A stretch of DNA of 64,000 nucleotides from an uncultured Poribacteria bacterium. Its GTDB lineage: Bacteria; Poribacteria; WGA-4E; WGA-3G. Shown here one piece after another: positions 17,401 through 25,686 of the stretch. A model generated the notes under the pieces. That model was not told the DNA's origin and did not search any database. It was given only the letters and a program-made list of their open reading frames with translations. Position 1 is the stretch's first letter, and each line of letters starts with the position of its first letter. The stretch spans positions 4,754,481-4,818,480 of the forward strand of contig OY282383.1 of assembly GCA_958295855.1 (NCBI GenBank), read 5' to 3'. The translations under genes and the position numbers were made by a program.

Positions 17401-17499
17401 GGTGCCTTCGTTTTGTTCTCCGAGGTGTGTATATGCTTCGAGTTCTGCGTAGTATGTTTTGATGGGCTTGTGCGTGGGTTTGATGTTGAGAGTTGGCAT
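14431..17499 (-). CDS. Restriction-modification fusion (type IIG / ISP-like), copy 1
   Basis: 1022 residues combining nuclease and N6-adenine methyltransferase in one chain. The N-terminal PD-(D/E)XK-like nuclease has PDGEVVDAFG followed by HWEAKDTKDD (the EAK triad, around residue 85). The methyltransferase has YTPQPIVDFM, motif I DAFVGTGNF (about residue 345) and motif IV NPPY (about 450). The C-terminal part should hold the target-recognition region. Motif I has Ala where the paralogue at 17773 has the usual Pro (DPFVGTG); this may weaken but need not abolish activity. There is no separate helicase segment, so a type IIG-like enzyme is more likely than a classical type I or III one. Ribosome site GGAGAAAACACT; a promoter lies at 17546-17574. 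The target sequence is unknown. Confidence 0.85.
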   Translation of the reverse strand: MPTLNIKPTHKPIKTYYAELEAYTHLGEQNEGTVRAAFQTVLQHYCNQVDLTLLCEKSHYTPEKRRITPDGEVVDAFGLPHGHWEAKDTKDDLHAEADKKFAAGYPSKNIVVQSPTHALLYQHGQLQLDLDITEPRNLVHVLQTFFAYQEENIAAWHTAVAEFKETVPELGEKLAALIETERQNNPHFQAAFAHFYQQCQASINPNLSVAAVEEMLIQHLLTERIFRTVFNNRDFTRRNIIARDIENVIDALTSQTFDRNQFLQSLDAFYIAIEKTASTITDFSQKQGFLNTIYEQFFQGFSVKTADTHGIVYTPQPIVDFMVNSVEHILNTEFDRSLSDTGVHLIDAFVGTGNFIVRLMQDIQGSTLAEKYKNELHCNEVMLLPYYIASLNIEQEFFQRTGTYLPFEGLALADTFELLEERQTKLFTRENTARVEKQKAADMFVVIGNPPYNAGQANENDNNKNRTYETMDARVRETYSQDSKATNRNALSDPYVKAIRWASDRIGDEGVVTFVTNNGFLDGIAFDGMRKHLAEDFDAIYILDLGGNARKGLKVSDANVFGIMVGVSINLFVKRKGNSSETSRIFYYRTDELWNKKQKFDVLTERQHVGNIAWETIRPDARHTWLTAGLHAEFDTFIPMGTKAAKAGKGAAVDVIFKTYSCGVSTSRDAWAYNFNRNTLTENVQRMSDTYNAEVDRWKRREDKQANLDDFVLSDEQKIKWSQGLKQKLKRRHIAAFANTKIRQSLYRPFTTSRLYFDRFMIEGVYVFPSIFPTPETERENQVICVAGIGDRKGFGCLTTNRIPNLDLGFEKTQCFPFYTYDEDGTNRRENITEWALAQFRTHYQDDTISKWDIFHYTYGILHHPDYRERYQANLKRDLPHLPFAKDFWGFANAGAELATLHLNYETQQEYDKLRYYEQPGMQVDWHVEKMKLSKDKTSLVYNDFLTLDGIPSKAFDYRLGTRSALEWIVDQYRVKTDKRSGILNDPNRADDAQYIVKLIGKVITVSLETVEIVGKLPALKS

Positions 17500-17545
17500 A
17501 GTGTTTTCTCCGTGTGTTGTGGGTGATTGAATTTAGATAACGCGA

Positions 17546-17574
17546 ATTATACACGGATTGGGGAAGGATTGCAA
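17546..17574 (-). promoter_or_regulatory. Promoter for restriction-modification copy 1
   Basis: Minus strand: TTGCAA, 17-base spacer, TATAAT, about 45 bases before the start codon. Confidence 0.65.
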
Positions 17575-17710
17575 GGTAAAAATGTCAGGGTTAGGCTTTT
17601 CGTTTCTCCGTAGGCCGCATCTCCTAATCCCGACACATCGCGGTAGGAGCCACCTCCATGTCGCGATACCGTGCCTAAAAGTGGTAAAATATCGAAAATA
17701 AATGCCCCTA

Positions 17711-17783
17711 CAATGAGGTCACGGCATACGGAGTATGCCTACTACTTTGAAGTCACGGCATACGGATGTCTCCTACGACTTTA
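17711..17783 (-). repeat. Tandem short repeat at 3' end of second restriction-modification gene
   Basis: Two copies of the CACGGCATACGGA / CTACGACTTTAA unit, one carrying the inverted arms GGCATAC and GTATGCC. It matches the block at 14369-14437 and again contributes the last codons of the gene. Confidence 0.7.
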
Positions 17784-20700
17784 AGGCAGGCAATTTCTCA
17801 ATAATATCCACCGTCTCCAAACTCACCGTGATTACCTTCCCAATCAACTTGACAATGTATTGCGGGTCGTCCGCACGATTCGGGTCGTTGAGGATGCCAC
17901 TCCGTTTGTCTGTTTTGACACGGTACTGGTCCACTACCCACTCCAATGCAGAACGGGTGCCAAGCCGATATTCAAACGCCTCCGGCGGAATACCATCAAG
18001 CGTCAGGAAATCGTTGTACACCAGCGAGGTTTTGTCTTTGGAGAGTTTCATTTTTTCCACGTGCCACTCTACCTGCATCCCCGGCTGTTCATAGTATCTC
18101 AACTTTTCATATTTCGGAGCGGATTCGTAGTTGAGGTGGAGAGTTGCTAATTCCGCCCCTGCGTTGGCAAAGCCCCAAAAGTCTTCCGCGAAGGGAAGGT
18201 GCGGCAAGTCGCGCTTGAGGTTCGCCTGATACCGCTCGCGATAGTCGGGATGGTGCAAAATTCCATAAGTATAGTGGAAGATATCCCACTTGGTGATTTC
18301 GTCGTCTCTGTAATGCGCCCGGAATTGTGCGAATGCCCAATCCGTAATGTTCTCCCGTTGATTTGTGCCATCTTCATCGTAGATGTAGAACGGAAAGCAT
18401 TGCCCTGCGGATCCAAAACCACCTGTCATAATGTGTTCAGGAATGCAATCAGTCATGAGAGATGTGAAGGGTTTTTCTCGTGACAAATTGACACAGATTA
18501 CTTGGTTCTCTGCTTCAGTTTCAGGTGTAGGAAAGATAGATGGGAACACGCCTATTCCGTCTATCATGAATCTATCTAAGTAAAGCCGCGATTTTGTGAA
18601 TGGCCGGTAGAGCGATTGGCGGATTTTAGTTTCTGCAAATTCTGCGGTTTGCCCTCCTTTCAGTTTCTGTTTTAAGGTAGAACTCCACTTGATTTTCTGC
18701 TCATCAGAGAGCACAAAATCATCAAGGTTTGCCTGCTTGTCTTCTCGTCGTTTCCACCTATCTGCTTCCGCGTTGTAAGTGCCGACCATTCGCTGAACGT
18801 TCTCAGTCAGGGTGTTTCGGTTAAAGTTGTAAGCCCACGCATCACGATTAGTTTTCACGCCATTGCTATAGGTTTTGAAAATCACATCCACCGCCGCGCC
18901 TTTGACTGCCTTCGCTTGCCTAGTTCCCATTGGAATAAAGGTATCAAACTCGGCGTGGAGCCCTTCGGTGAGCCATGTGTGTCGCGCATCCGGTTGAATT
19001 GGATTCCACGTAATGCCGCCCACGTGTTGACGTTGGGTAAGAAAGTCAAACTTCTGTTTTTTGTTCCACAACTCATCGGTGCGATAGTAAAAGATCTGGG
19101 AGGTTTTTGATGAATTTCCCTTCGTTTTCACAAACAAGTTGATGCTTACCCCCACCCGAATACCGAACACATTCGCATCGGAGACTTTCAACCCCTTTCT
19201 TGCATTTCCGCCCAAATCAAGTATGTAGCTCGCGTCGCAATCGGCGGCGAGATGCTTCCGTATCCCGTCAAACGCCAAACCCTCGAGAAAACTGTTGTTC
19301 GTCACAAACGCTACAACGCCGTCCTCGCCAATCCTGTCCAACCCCCACCGAATTGCCTTCACATACGGATCATAGAGCGCGTTCCTATTCGTCGCCTTGG
19401 AGTCTTGCGAATACGTCTCCCGCACGCGCGCATCCATCGTCTCATACGTCCGATTTTTGTTGTTGTCATTTTCATTTGCTTGTCCTGCGTTGTAAGGCGG
19501 GTTACCGATGACGACAAACATATCCGCCGCCTTCTGTTTCTCAACGCGTTCCGTGTTTTCACGCGTGAAGAGTTTTGTCTGGCGTTGCTCAAGCAACTCG
19601 AAGGTGTCGGCAAGCGCGAGGCCTTCAAACGGCAGATAGGTCCCCGTGCGTTGAAAGTACTCCTGCTCAATATTCAAACTGGCGATGTAATAGGGCAGCA
19701 ACATCACCTCGTTGCAATGCAGCTCATGGCGATACTTCTCTTCTAACGCTGTGCCTTGGATGTCCTGCATGAGCCGCACGATAAAGTTGCCGGTGCCAAC
19801 GAACGGATCGATGAGATGCACACCTGTATCGGACAACGAACGGTTAAACTCGGTTTGTAGAAGGTGCTCAACGCTTTTCACCATAAAATCCACAATTGGT
19901 TGTGGCGTATAGACGATGCCGTGGGTATCTGCAGTCTTGACAGAAAACCCTTGGAAGAACTGCTCATAGATGGTATTGAGAAAGCCCTGTTTTTGCGAGA
20001 AGTCTGTAATCGTGCTTGCCGTTTTCTCAATCGCAATGTAGAACGCATCTAAACTTTGGAGGAATTGGTTGCGGTCGAACGTCTGTGAGGTGAGGGCATC
20101 AATGACGTTTTCAATGTCGCGGGCGATGATATTGCGGCGGGTAAAATCCCGGTTATTGAAGACGGTGCGAAAAATGCGTTCGGTTAGCAGGTGTTGGATG
20201 AGCATCTCCTCCACAGCGGCGACAGACAGATTCGGATTGATTGAGGCCTGGCACTGCTGATAGAAATGGGCGAATGCCGCCTGAAAGTGTGGGTTGTTTT
20301 GGCGTTCTGTCTCTATTAACGCTGCCAGTTTTTCGCCGAGTTCTGGCACCGTCTCTTTGAACTCCGCCACTGCCGTATGCCATGCCGAGATGTTCTCTTC
20401 CTGATATGCGAAGAAGGTTTGGAGCACGTGGACGAGATTTCTCGGTTCGGTGATGTCCAAGTCGAGTTGCAGTTGCCCGTGCTGATAGAGGAGTGCGTGT
20501 GTTGGGGATTGCACGACGATGTTTTTGGAGGGGTAGCCTGCGGCAAATTTCTTGTCTGCTTCGGCGTGTAGATCATCTTTGGTATCTTTTGCTTCCCAGT
20601 GTCCGTGTGGCAAGCCGAAGGTGTCAACAACTTCGCCATCGGGTGTGATTCGCCTTTTCTCTGGCGTATAGTGGCTTTTTTCACAGAGAAGGGTGAGATC

Positions 20701-20847
20701 GACTTGGTTGCAATAGTGTTGGAGGACGGTTTGGAATGCGGCTCGGACGGTGCCTTCGTTTTGTTCTCCGAGGTGTGTGTATGCTTCGAGTTCGGCGTAG
20801 TATGTTTTGATGGGCTTGTGCGTGGGTTTGATGTTGAGTGCTGGCAT
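17773..20847 (-). CDS. Restriction-modification fusion (type IIG / ISP-like), copy 2
   Basis: 1024 residues, a close paralogue of the gene at 14431-17499. The first ~330 residues differ at only a handful of positions. It has an intact EAK nuclease motif, a canonical motif I DPFVGTGNF and NPPY. Differences increase after motif IV and peak in a patch of about 28 residues after ENQVICV, where copy 1 reads AGIGDRKGFGCLTTN and copy 2 reads NLSREKPFTSLMTD, before both rejoin at QCFPFY. The start MPALNIKP has AAGAGG upstream. The ATG lies only 8 bases after the stop of the polysaccharide-export gene, so it is probably translated from that operon. It may recognise a different target from copy 1. Confidence 0.85.
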   Translation of the reverse strand: MPALNIKPTHKPIKTYYAELEAYTHLGEQNEGTVRAAFQTVLQHYCNQVDLTLLCEKSHYTPEKRRITPDGEVVDTFGLPHGHWEAKDTKDDLHAEADKKFAAGYPSKNIVVQSPTHALLYQHGQLQLDLDITEPRNLVHVLQTFFAYQEENISAWHTAVAEFKETVPELGEKLAALIETERQNNPHFQAAFAHFYQQCQASINPNLSVAAVEEMLIQHLLTERIFRTVFNNRDFTRRNIIARDIENVIDALTSQTFDRNQFLQSLDAFYIAIEKTASTITDFSQKQGFLNTIYEQFFQGFSVKTADTHGIVYTPQPIVDFMVKSVEHLLQTEFNRSLSDTGVHLIDPFVGTGNFIVRLMQDIQGTALEEKYRHELHCNEVMLLPYYIASLNIEQEYFQRTGTYLPFEGLALADTFELLEQRQTKLFTRENTERVEKQKAADMFVVIGNPPYNAGQANENDNNKNRTYETMDARVRETYSQDSKATNRNALYDPYVKAIRWGLDRIGEDGVVAFVTNNSFLEGLAFDGIRKHLAADCDASYILDLGGNARKGLKVSDANVFGIRVGVSINLFVKTKGNSSKTSQIFYYRTDELWNKKQKFDFLTQRQHVGGITWNPIQPDARHTWLTEGLHAEFDTFIPMGTRQAKAVKGAAVDVIFKTYSNGVKTNRDAWAYNFNRNTLTENVQRMVGTYNAEADRWKRREDKQANLDDFVLSDEQKIKWSSTLKQKLKGGQTAEFAETKIRQSLYRPFTKSRLYLDRFMIDGIGVFPSIFPTPETEAENQVICVNLSREKPFTSLMTDCIPEHIMTGGFGSAGQCFPFYIYDEDGTNQRENITDWAFAQFRAHYRDDEITKWDIFHYTYGILHHPDYRERYQANLKRDLPHLPFAEDFWGFANAGAELATLHLNYESAPKYEKLRYYEQPGMQVEWHVEKMKLSKDKTSLVYNDFLTLDGIPPEAFEYRLGTRSALEWVVDQYRVKTDKRSGILNDPNRADDPQYIVKLIGKVITVSLETVDIIEKLPALKS

Positions 20848-20855
20848 GGTGCCTC

Positions 20856-22058
20856 TTATTGTTGTGTTAAGTTCAGTATAATGGTTATTCCGCTGAGCGT
20901 GATATAGGCGAACGTCGTTACGAGACCCCAATTGATCTGAAACTTTTTTTTCACCTCTAAAATGTCACCCGGGTAGAGTAAAACCTGATGCTGTGCTGCG
21001 CCTTCAACGGTACCGGGCGTGAAGGGGATTTTTAAACTTGTACCGTCACGCCGGTGAATGAGCACCTCCTCACGCTCTGCCGACGCATCGAACCCACCAC
21101 CGAGGGCGATAGCTTGGCTGACTGTCAGCGGTCCCCGAACCCGTTGGGCACCCGGTGCGCGAACATAGCCGGTTACGTAGATAGGCTCAACCTTAAATAC
21201 GTTGGGGACAAACAATACATCGCCGTTTGATAGGGTAGGGAGAGGGCTGCTATTGGCTGGTGATTTCCAAAACTGTTCTGATAGATTGAATTCGGAGAGT
21301 TTTCCATCTTTTTCCACTTTCACCGCGGTCAAGTCCGCTTCTTGGGCGAGACCGCCTGCCCGCGCGAGTGCCTGCTCAATACTAATCTGTCCACGAATAA
21401 ACAGATTTCCCGGCACCTGCACTTGCCCTTGCACTTCAACGACGCTGAGCGGCATGACGAACACCAAATCGTTGACGTTCACGCGGATATTGCGGTAGGG
21501 TCGGTTTGTTGAGAGATTGTAGGTTTCAACCTTTTGCGTCGATTCGGTGCGTATCAATTGTACCCCTTGGCGATCCGCGTTCTCTGCCATGCCGCCTGCA
21601 AGTGCGATGGCACGGTATAAACCGATGTCGGTTTCTGGTGAAATGGGGTAGCGTCCCGGCGTTTTCACTGCGCCGCCGACAAAAATACCATGCTCTTGCA
21701 GCGCCGGTGACACCATAATAACAGGGTTGCTGACGAGGTTTTCGTTTACCAAAAATTCACGAATGCGTTGTGTTACCTCCGCAGCTGTCTGTCCTGCAAC
21801 TTCCAGGTCACCGCCGAAGTAGCTAATCATGCCGTCCTCGCGTACCTGCACGGAGTGTGTATATTCAGGTTGGCCGATGACGGCGATGAGGAGCGTATCC
21901 CCTTCTTGAATGCGATATACATCGCTGAAAAGTGTGGTGCTTACAATGAAAAACAGTAAAATAAGAAGTTTCCCACTATTTTCAATAGTGGTGAACATCT
22001 GGGCTTGCAACCAACATGAGGTAAAACGGTGCCGTAAACTTTGGAAAAAATAGCTCAT
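20856..22058 (-). CDS. Polysaccharide export / SLBB domain protein
   Basis: 400 residues of the Wza-like outer-membrane auxiliary family. After an N-terminal hydrophobic segment (LLILLFFIVSTTLF) comes the Poly_export domain (VYRIQEGDTLLIAVIGQPEY), then SLBB-type repeats beginning IFVGGAVKTPGRYPIS, VEVQGQVQVPGNLFIRG and IYVTGYVRAPGAQRVRG. Each has an LAxAGG or ALGGG motif. A C-terminal membrane helix (TTFAYITLSGITIILNLT) could cross the outer membrane. The start has GGAAAACACT; MFTTIENSG 20 codons in is an alternative that places the hydrophobic stretch closer to the N-terminus. No capsule-synthesis genes are adjacent; instead a restriction enzyme gene follows. Confidence 0.88.
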   Translation of the reverse strand: MSYFFQSLRHRFTSCWLQAQMFTTIENSGKLLILLFFIVSTTLFSDVYRIQEGDTLLIAVIGQPEYTHSVQVREDGMISYFGGDLEVAGQTAAEVTQRIREFLVNENLVSNPVIMVSPALQEHGIFVGGAVKTPGRYPISPETDIGLYRAIALAGGMAENADRQGVQLIRTESTQKVETYNLSTNRPYRNIRVNVNDLVFVMPLSVVEVQGQVQVPGNLFIRGQISIEQALARAGGLAQEADLTAVKVEKDGKLSEFNLSEQFWKSPANSSPLPTLSNGDVLFVPNVFKVEPIYVTGYVRAPGAQRVRGPLTVSQAIALGGGFDASAEREEVLIHRRDGTSLKIPFTPGTVEGAAQHQVLLYPGDILEVKKKFQINWGLVTTFAYITLSGITIILNLTQQ

Positions 22059-22198
22059 AGTGTTTTCCGATTAAAGAGTATTCCTCGTTTTGCGGGGTGT
22101 TCTCTTGTCTGTCCGATTGTAGTGATGAAGGCTTGGGATTACAAATCCCTCCTACCGGTTGAGGTGCTGTTGTTTTCAGGGCACGCTGCCCGCGAGTG

Positions 22199-22549
22199 CT
22201 AACCTTCCCGTAGTGAATCGAAATGGGTTTTGAGGCACTGTTGAGCACGTGAGAGGCAATCAGTAGGCACGAGCACATCGCCCCATTCGGATTTTCCGGC
22301 GTTGCCCTTTATGCCGCCGTGGGCGGGCATCTCATGGCATCGCAAGTAGACATCAATCCCCGCCTCCTCTAACACGCTTTTGAGGATAATTCCTGCAACT
22401 TCACTCGGCACGGATTCAACGGCGTACCAGCCAACATATTCTGGAACCTGGGTGGGTGCCAAGCTGGGGAGGATATCGACCTGACAATCCGGACAGGTTG
22501 AGACTTCTGCTGCCTTATATTCAGCTTTGCATTGGGGACAAAAGGGCAT
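22199..22549 (-). CDS. Zinc-ribbon DUF2007-type signal-transducing protein
   Basis: 116 residues. An N-terminal zinc ribbon (CPQC then CPDC) is followed by a DUF2007-like domain (YAVESVPSEVAGIILKSVLE, GIDVYL, VLVPTDCLSRAQQCL). The family is annotated as putative prokaryotic signal transducing protein, and its biochemical role is unknown. AGGAATAGACT precedes the ATG. A promoter is predicted at 22679-22707. Confidence 0.8.
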   Translation of the reverse strand: MPFCPQCKAEYKAAEVSTCPDCQVDILPSLAPTQVPEYVGWYAVESVPSEVAGIILKSVLEEAGIDVYLRCHEMPAHGGIKGNAGKSEWGDVLVPTDCLSRAQQCLKTHFDSLREG

Positions 22550-22678
22550 AGTCTATTCCTTTGTATAGTAGGATGCGCTGAAGCACGGGGAGACTTATCC
22601 CCGTAGTTACTCCTAAACAAGAAGGGATAGCACCGCCAAGATAAGGGGTGCTAAAGTTTTTGGGTTTATGTCCATTCT

Positions 22679-22707
22679 ATGGTAACACATGCGACAGAAT
22701 TTGTCAA
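22679..22707 (-). promoter_or_regulatory. Promoter upstream of the DUF2007 gene
   Basis: Minus strand: TTGACA, 17-base spacer, TACCAT. Its -35 box overlaps the last codons of the amidohydrolase gene. Confidence 0.55.
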
Positions 22708-23528
22708 GGTTTTGGAAATTGCCAGAGCCGCAGTGCCGTTTTTCCTAATACCCATTCCCGGTCTTCGGGTGTAAAAAAATCCATCTCATCGCGGACAACG
22801 GACAAGGTTTGGGCATAACTTGCGCGCTTGAGACAGACGGGCCAATCGGTGCCCCACATGATACGCGAACCACCGAACGCGTGGTATACCTTTTTAACCT
22901 GTTCGTAGGTATCAGCCCACGGATAGCTCGTCTTGGAAATCGACCAGGTATGGCTAATCTTGACGTAGACCCGAGGAAACCGCGCAAGATTCAGCAATAA
23001 CTGTAGTTTTTCAGGGGCATCGGGCGAGCAGTCTGCCATGTGATCAATCACGACATCCAGTTCACCGTGCTGTTCCAAAAGTGGCACCAGATTTACGAGT
23101 CGTTCCGCGCCGGTAAGAATAAGCATCGGCACGCCGAGTGATTCCGCTCGGCTAAAGATAGGCGGCATCAGGGGCCCGGCAAACCAGTCACCTGCGGTAC
23201 TGACGGCGGGGCTCAGCCGAACGCCATGGAATCTGTCCTCCTCGGTCCAGCGGCTGAGATGCTCGGGTGCCGCCGGGTCTTCCGGATTAATTCGACAAAC
23301 GCCCATGAATTTATCGGGGTACCTTTTCATGACATCTGCCGCGTAACGATTATCCCAACGGTAATGGATGACTTGCACCAAGACCGTTTTTTCAACACCG
23401 TTTGCCGCCATCAATTCCAACAACATTTCTGCTGTGGCATCTTCGGCGGGGGGGCCGGTCGTCTCAGGGGCCCATGGAAACTGCGCGTCGTTCTTCCACA
23501 CGTGAACATGTGGATCGATAATTCTCAT
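22704..23528 (-). CDS. Amidohydrolase 2 family (TIM-barrel) protein
   Basis: 274 residues. The N-terminus MRIIDPHVHVW is the metal-binding HxH of the family. VIDHMAD near residue 157 and MWGTDWPVCLKRASY near 225 supply the later His and Asp ligands. The family includes lactonases (fuconate or rhamnonate lactone types) and decarboxylases. The compact length and WGTDWPV suggest a sugar-lactone or carboxylic acid hydrolase; the substrate cannot be assigned. A strong ribosome site AAAGGAGAAATGAA. It starts 2 bases after the flippase-like gene's stop, so the two are probably cotranscribed. Confidence 0.88.
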   Translation of the reverse strand: MRIIDPHVHVWKNDAQFPWAPETTGPPAEDATAEMLLELMAANGVEKTVLVQVIHYRWDNRYAADVMKRYPDKFMGVCRINPEDPAAPEHLSRWTEEDRFHGVRLSPAVSTAGDWFAGPLMPPIFSRAESLGVPMLILTGAERLVNLVPLLEQHGELDVVIDHMADCSPDAPEKLQLLLNLARFPRVYVKISHTWSISKTSYPWADTYEQVKKVYHAFGGSRIMWGTDWPVCLKRASYAQTLSVVRDEMDFFTPEDREWVLGKTALRLWQFPKP

Positions 23529-23529
23529 T

Positions 23530-24639
23530 TCATTTCTCCTTTTTTTTCAGAAAACCGTAGGCCCCTAAAGGCAGGCAGTAAAGTAGAATAAGAAGGTGCA
23601 GGCTGAACCCGGTGACAGTGGCTGTCTCTATTGATGTGCCGAAATGGTTCAACAACCAAGCAAACGGAAATTCTGTTGTCCCGAAGTTCCCCACAGTTTG
23701 GATGGGCAACAGGTTAAAGACATTCGTAAATACGAGTGCAAATAGCACCTCGGTCATCGGGATATCAATGTCCATTTCCGTGACAAGGTAGCACTGAAAC
23801 CCGAAGCGGAGCGCGAGAGTTATGAGGGAATATCCCCAGACCTTCAGAAAGCGCGTGTTCAATGGCACTTTGGCTTCGGCACTGCTACCGCTCTCAGTTT
23901 TTTGCGCTGAAAGGATTTTCCCCTGCTTTGCAGGGGCAGAGTTTCTTTGCGCCTTGAACTCGGCAAAAACGGTGAATTCATGGATGACCGTGGTGCCTTT
24001 CTTGGCAATCCACGTGAGTGACGTTGAAAGCCGGCTTGGTAAGCGAGAACTAACACCCAAACGCAGTAGCGGTGTGGCGCATCTGTGGGCGAGCGCGTTG
24101 CAAACCTGCGGTGCGATGCACGCGAAAACCATCACCGTTATCAACCCTGCGCCGATAAGCAGCGGAATCAGATAGAGGATTGTCCAAGAAAGCTGCCCAC
24201 TCAGTTTGGGGGCCAGGCGTGAGGCGGTAACAACCATTAAGCCAATTAACAGCACCAGGTCGATGAGACTTGCGACGAGAAGCGAAGCGATTCCCTGTGT
24301 TGCATCTACCTGCTGCCGCCGTTGCATCAGATAGACATAAGAGACATCGCCTGTCCGCATCGGGAGAAAATTACCCCAAAAGGTGTGCAATGCTAATATT
24401 GGAAAAATCTGATGCACACGGCAATCCAATCCAAGTAACGCACGGAACCGGAGGGCTTTTGTCCACACGAGCAAGCAATAGCACCCGAACCCAATGCACA
24501 GTGCCTTTACTGACAAGCGGCTCAAAGTTTTCGGTATCTGGTGAACATCAATCTCTTTTAAAAGGAGATAGGTGATAACAATCGCCAGTCCTGTCGGTAA
24601 GACGATTCTGGCAATCTTCTGGAATTGCTTTTTATTCAA
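23530..24639 (-). CDS. Flippase-like / LPG synthase transmembrane domain protein
   Basis: 369 residues, about eight membrane helices, of the UPF0104 / lysylphosphatidylglycerol synthase TM-region family. ALRFRALLGL, FWGNFLPMRTGDVSYVYLM and LLPIQTVGNFGTTEFPFAW are typical segments. The long cytosolic loop near residues 220-255 holds APAKQGKILSAQ, encoded by an exact family B palindrome (23920-23936). The start is TTG overlapping the TGA of the upstream methyltransferase (TTGA), implying translational coupling. No ribosome site is visible. It probably moves a lipid-linked or small amphipathic substrate; this is not provable here. Confidence 0.82.
   Translation of the reverse strand: MNKKQFQKIARIVLPTGLAIVITYLLLKEIDVHQIPKTLSRLSVKALCIGFGCYCLLVWTKALRFRALLGLDCRVHQIFPILALHTFWGNFLPMRTGDVSYVYLMQRRQQVDATQGIASLLVASLIDLVLLIGLMVVTASRLAPKLSGQLSWTILYLIPLLIGAGLITVMVFACIAPQVCNALAHRCATPLLRLGVSSRLPSRLSTSLTWIAKKGTTVIHEFTVFAEFKAQRNSAPAKQGKILSAQKTESGSSAEAKVPLNTRFLKVWGYSLITLALRFGFQCYLVTEMDIDIPMTEVLFALVFTNVFNLLPIQTVGNFGTTEFPFAWLLNHFGTSIETATVTGFSLHLLILLYCLPLGAYGFLKKKEK
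23920..23936 (-). repeat. Family B palindrome inside flippase-like gene
   Basis: Exact CCCCTGCTTTGCAGGGG, identical to the intergenic copy at 6499. It is translated in frame as part of APAKQGK in a cytosolic loop. Confidence 0.85.
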
Positions 24640-25532
24640 ATTTTTCGTACTGTTGTGTTTGAAACATGAAGAAGATGCAAGTACGCCTTCACAAGGTCAC
24701 CTTTCCGAAAACCGGGGACAGCCGTGCCACATTCTTGTGCCAAGCGTTCATAATCGATGCACCTCAACCGTGCTAAAACGTCAGGGCTGTTTGCCTTCAA
24801 AAGCAGCCACTGCTTATTCCGTTCGCACCGCTTTTCGTCTGTCTCTTTACGGGAATAATCTTGCCAGCCTTGACACGGCACCGCAAAATCAAAAGCGTTT
24901 TGAAAGACTTTCAGCGCGGCTGGCGTGTTGTTATATTGCCATAAGTGAAAATCTTGATGACAAATCGGTAAGGGTTTATGTTGTCGCATATCTTGCTGTG
25001 CACTTGCCAAACGGGTCCAGATCTGAAACTCCGTGTTGACTGAAAACGATTTGCCGGTATCCAGGTAAAATGCCTCTCTCGGCAGTGCCAATTTGCTAAT
25101 AAACCGCATACTGGCATCAAGCTGCTTATGCACCGTAAATTTTCGGAAATTTACCGGTACAATAAATGCGACAATATCTGCCAAAGCGGCGGCATGGTTA
25201 AAGAAGGCTATCGCGAGTTTTCCGCGTTTGCCAAACGGTGGATTGCCAATGACGACAGTGTCCTTGGGGGCGAACGGAAGGCTGGTAACCTTAAAAAAGT
25301 CTTGGGTTGTCACAGCGTCACATTTCGGGGCGATGTCTATGCCCAATCTTCGCTGTGGGGGCAAGCGTTTGTAAAACTCGCCGGTGCCAGCAGAAGGCTC
25401 TACAAAGAAGAACTCGTTGACGGTTCGGTTTAGGGTTAAAAGGGTTTCGGTGACATGCTGCCAACACGCTGCCGCGACCTCTTTCTTGGTGTAAAATGCG
25501 TCTAATGAAGTCTGCACGATTGCGTTTCCCAT
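24636..25532 (-). CDS. Solitary N6-adenine-type DNA methyltransferase
   Basis: 298 residues of class I SAM-dependent methyltransferase fold. Motif I is VEPSAGTGEFYKRLP (about residue 45), and the catalytic motif IV NPPFGKRGKLAIAFFNH is near residue 96. No restriction domain is present and no obvious target-recognition domain beyond a ~150-residue C-terminal part. It could be an orphan DNA methyltransferase or act on another nucleic acid. A strong promoter (25687-25715) lies ~155 bases upstream. The stop overlaps the TTG start of the flippase-like gene. Confidence 0.82.
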   Translation of the reverse strand: MGNAIVQTSLDAFYTKKEVAAACWQHVTETLLTLNRTVNEFFFVEPSAGTGEFYKRLPPQRRLGIDIAPKCDAVTTQDFFKVTSLPFAPKDTVVIGNPPFGKRGKLAIAFFNHAAALADIVAFIVPVNFRKFTVHKQLDASMRFISKLALPREAFYLDTGKSFSVNTEFQIWTRLASAQQDMRQHKPLPICHQDFHLWQYNNTPAALKVFQNAFDFAVPCQGWQDYSRKETDEKRCERNKQWLLLKANSPDVLARLRCIDYERLAQECGTAVPGFRKGDLVKAYLHLLHVSNTTVRKI

Positions 25533-25686
25533 GAATTGAAATTCGTTGCAGGTACGAAGTTTGAGAATGTCGATTTTGTGCGAAAAGCCGCGTATAGGGA
25601 CAGGGCAAGCCCTGGTGCAAGGAATACGAAATAAAGCGGGTCAAAGAAAAACATCAGAGCCACCTCCGAATCGCGTTTTTATTAAA

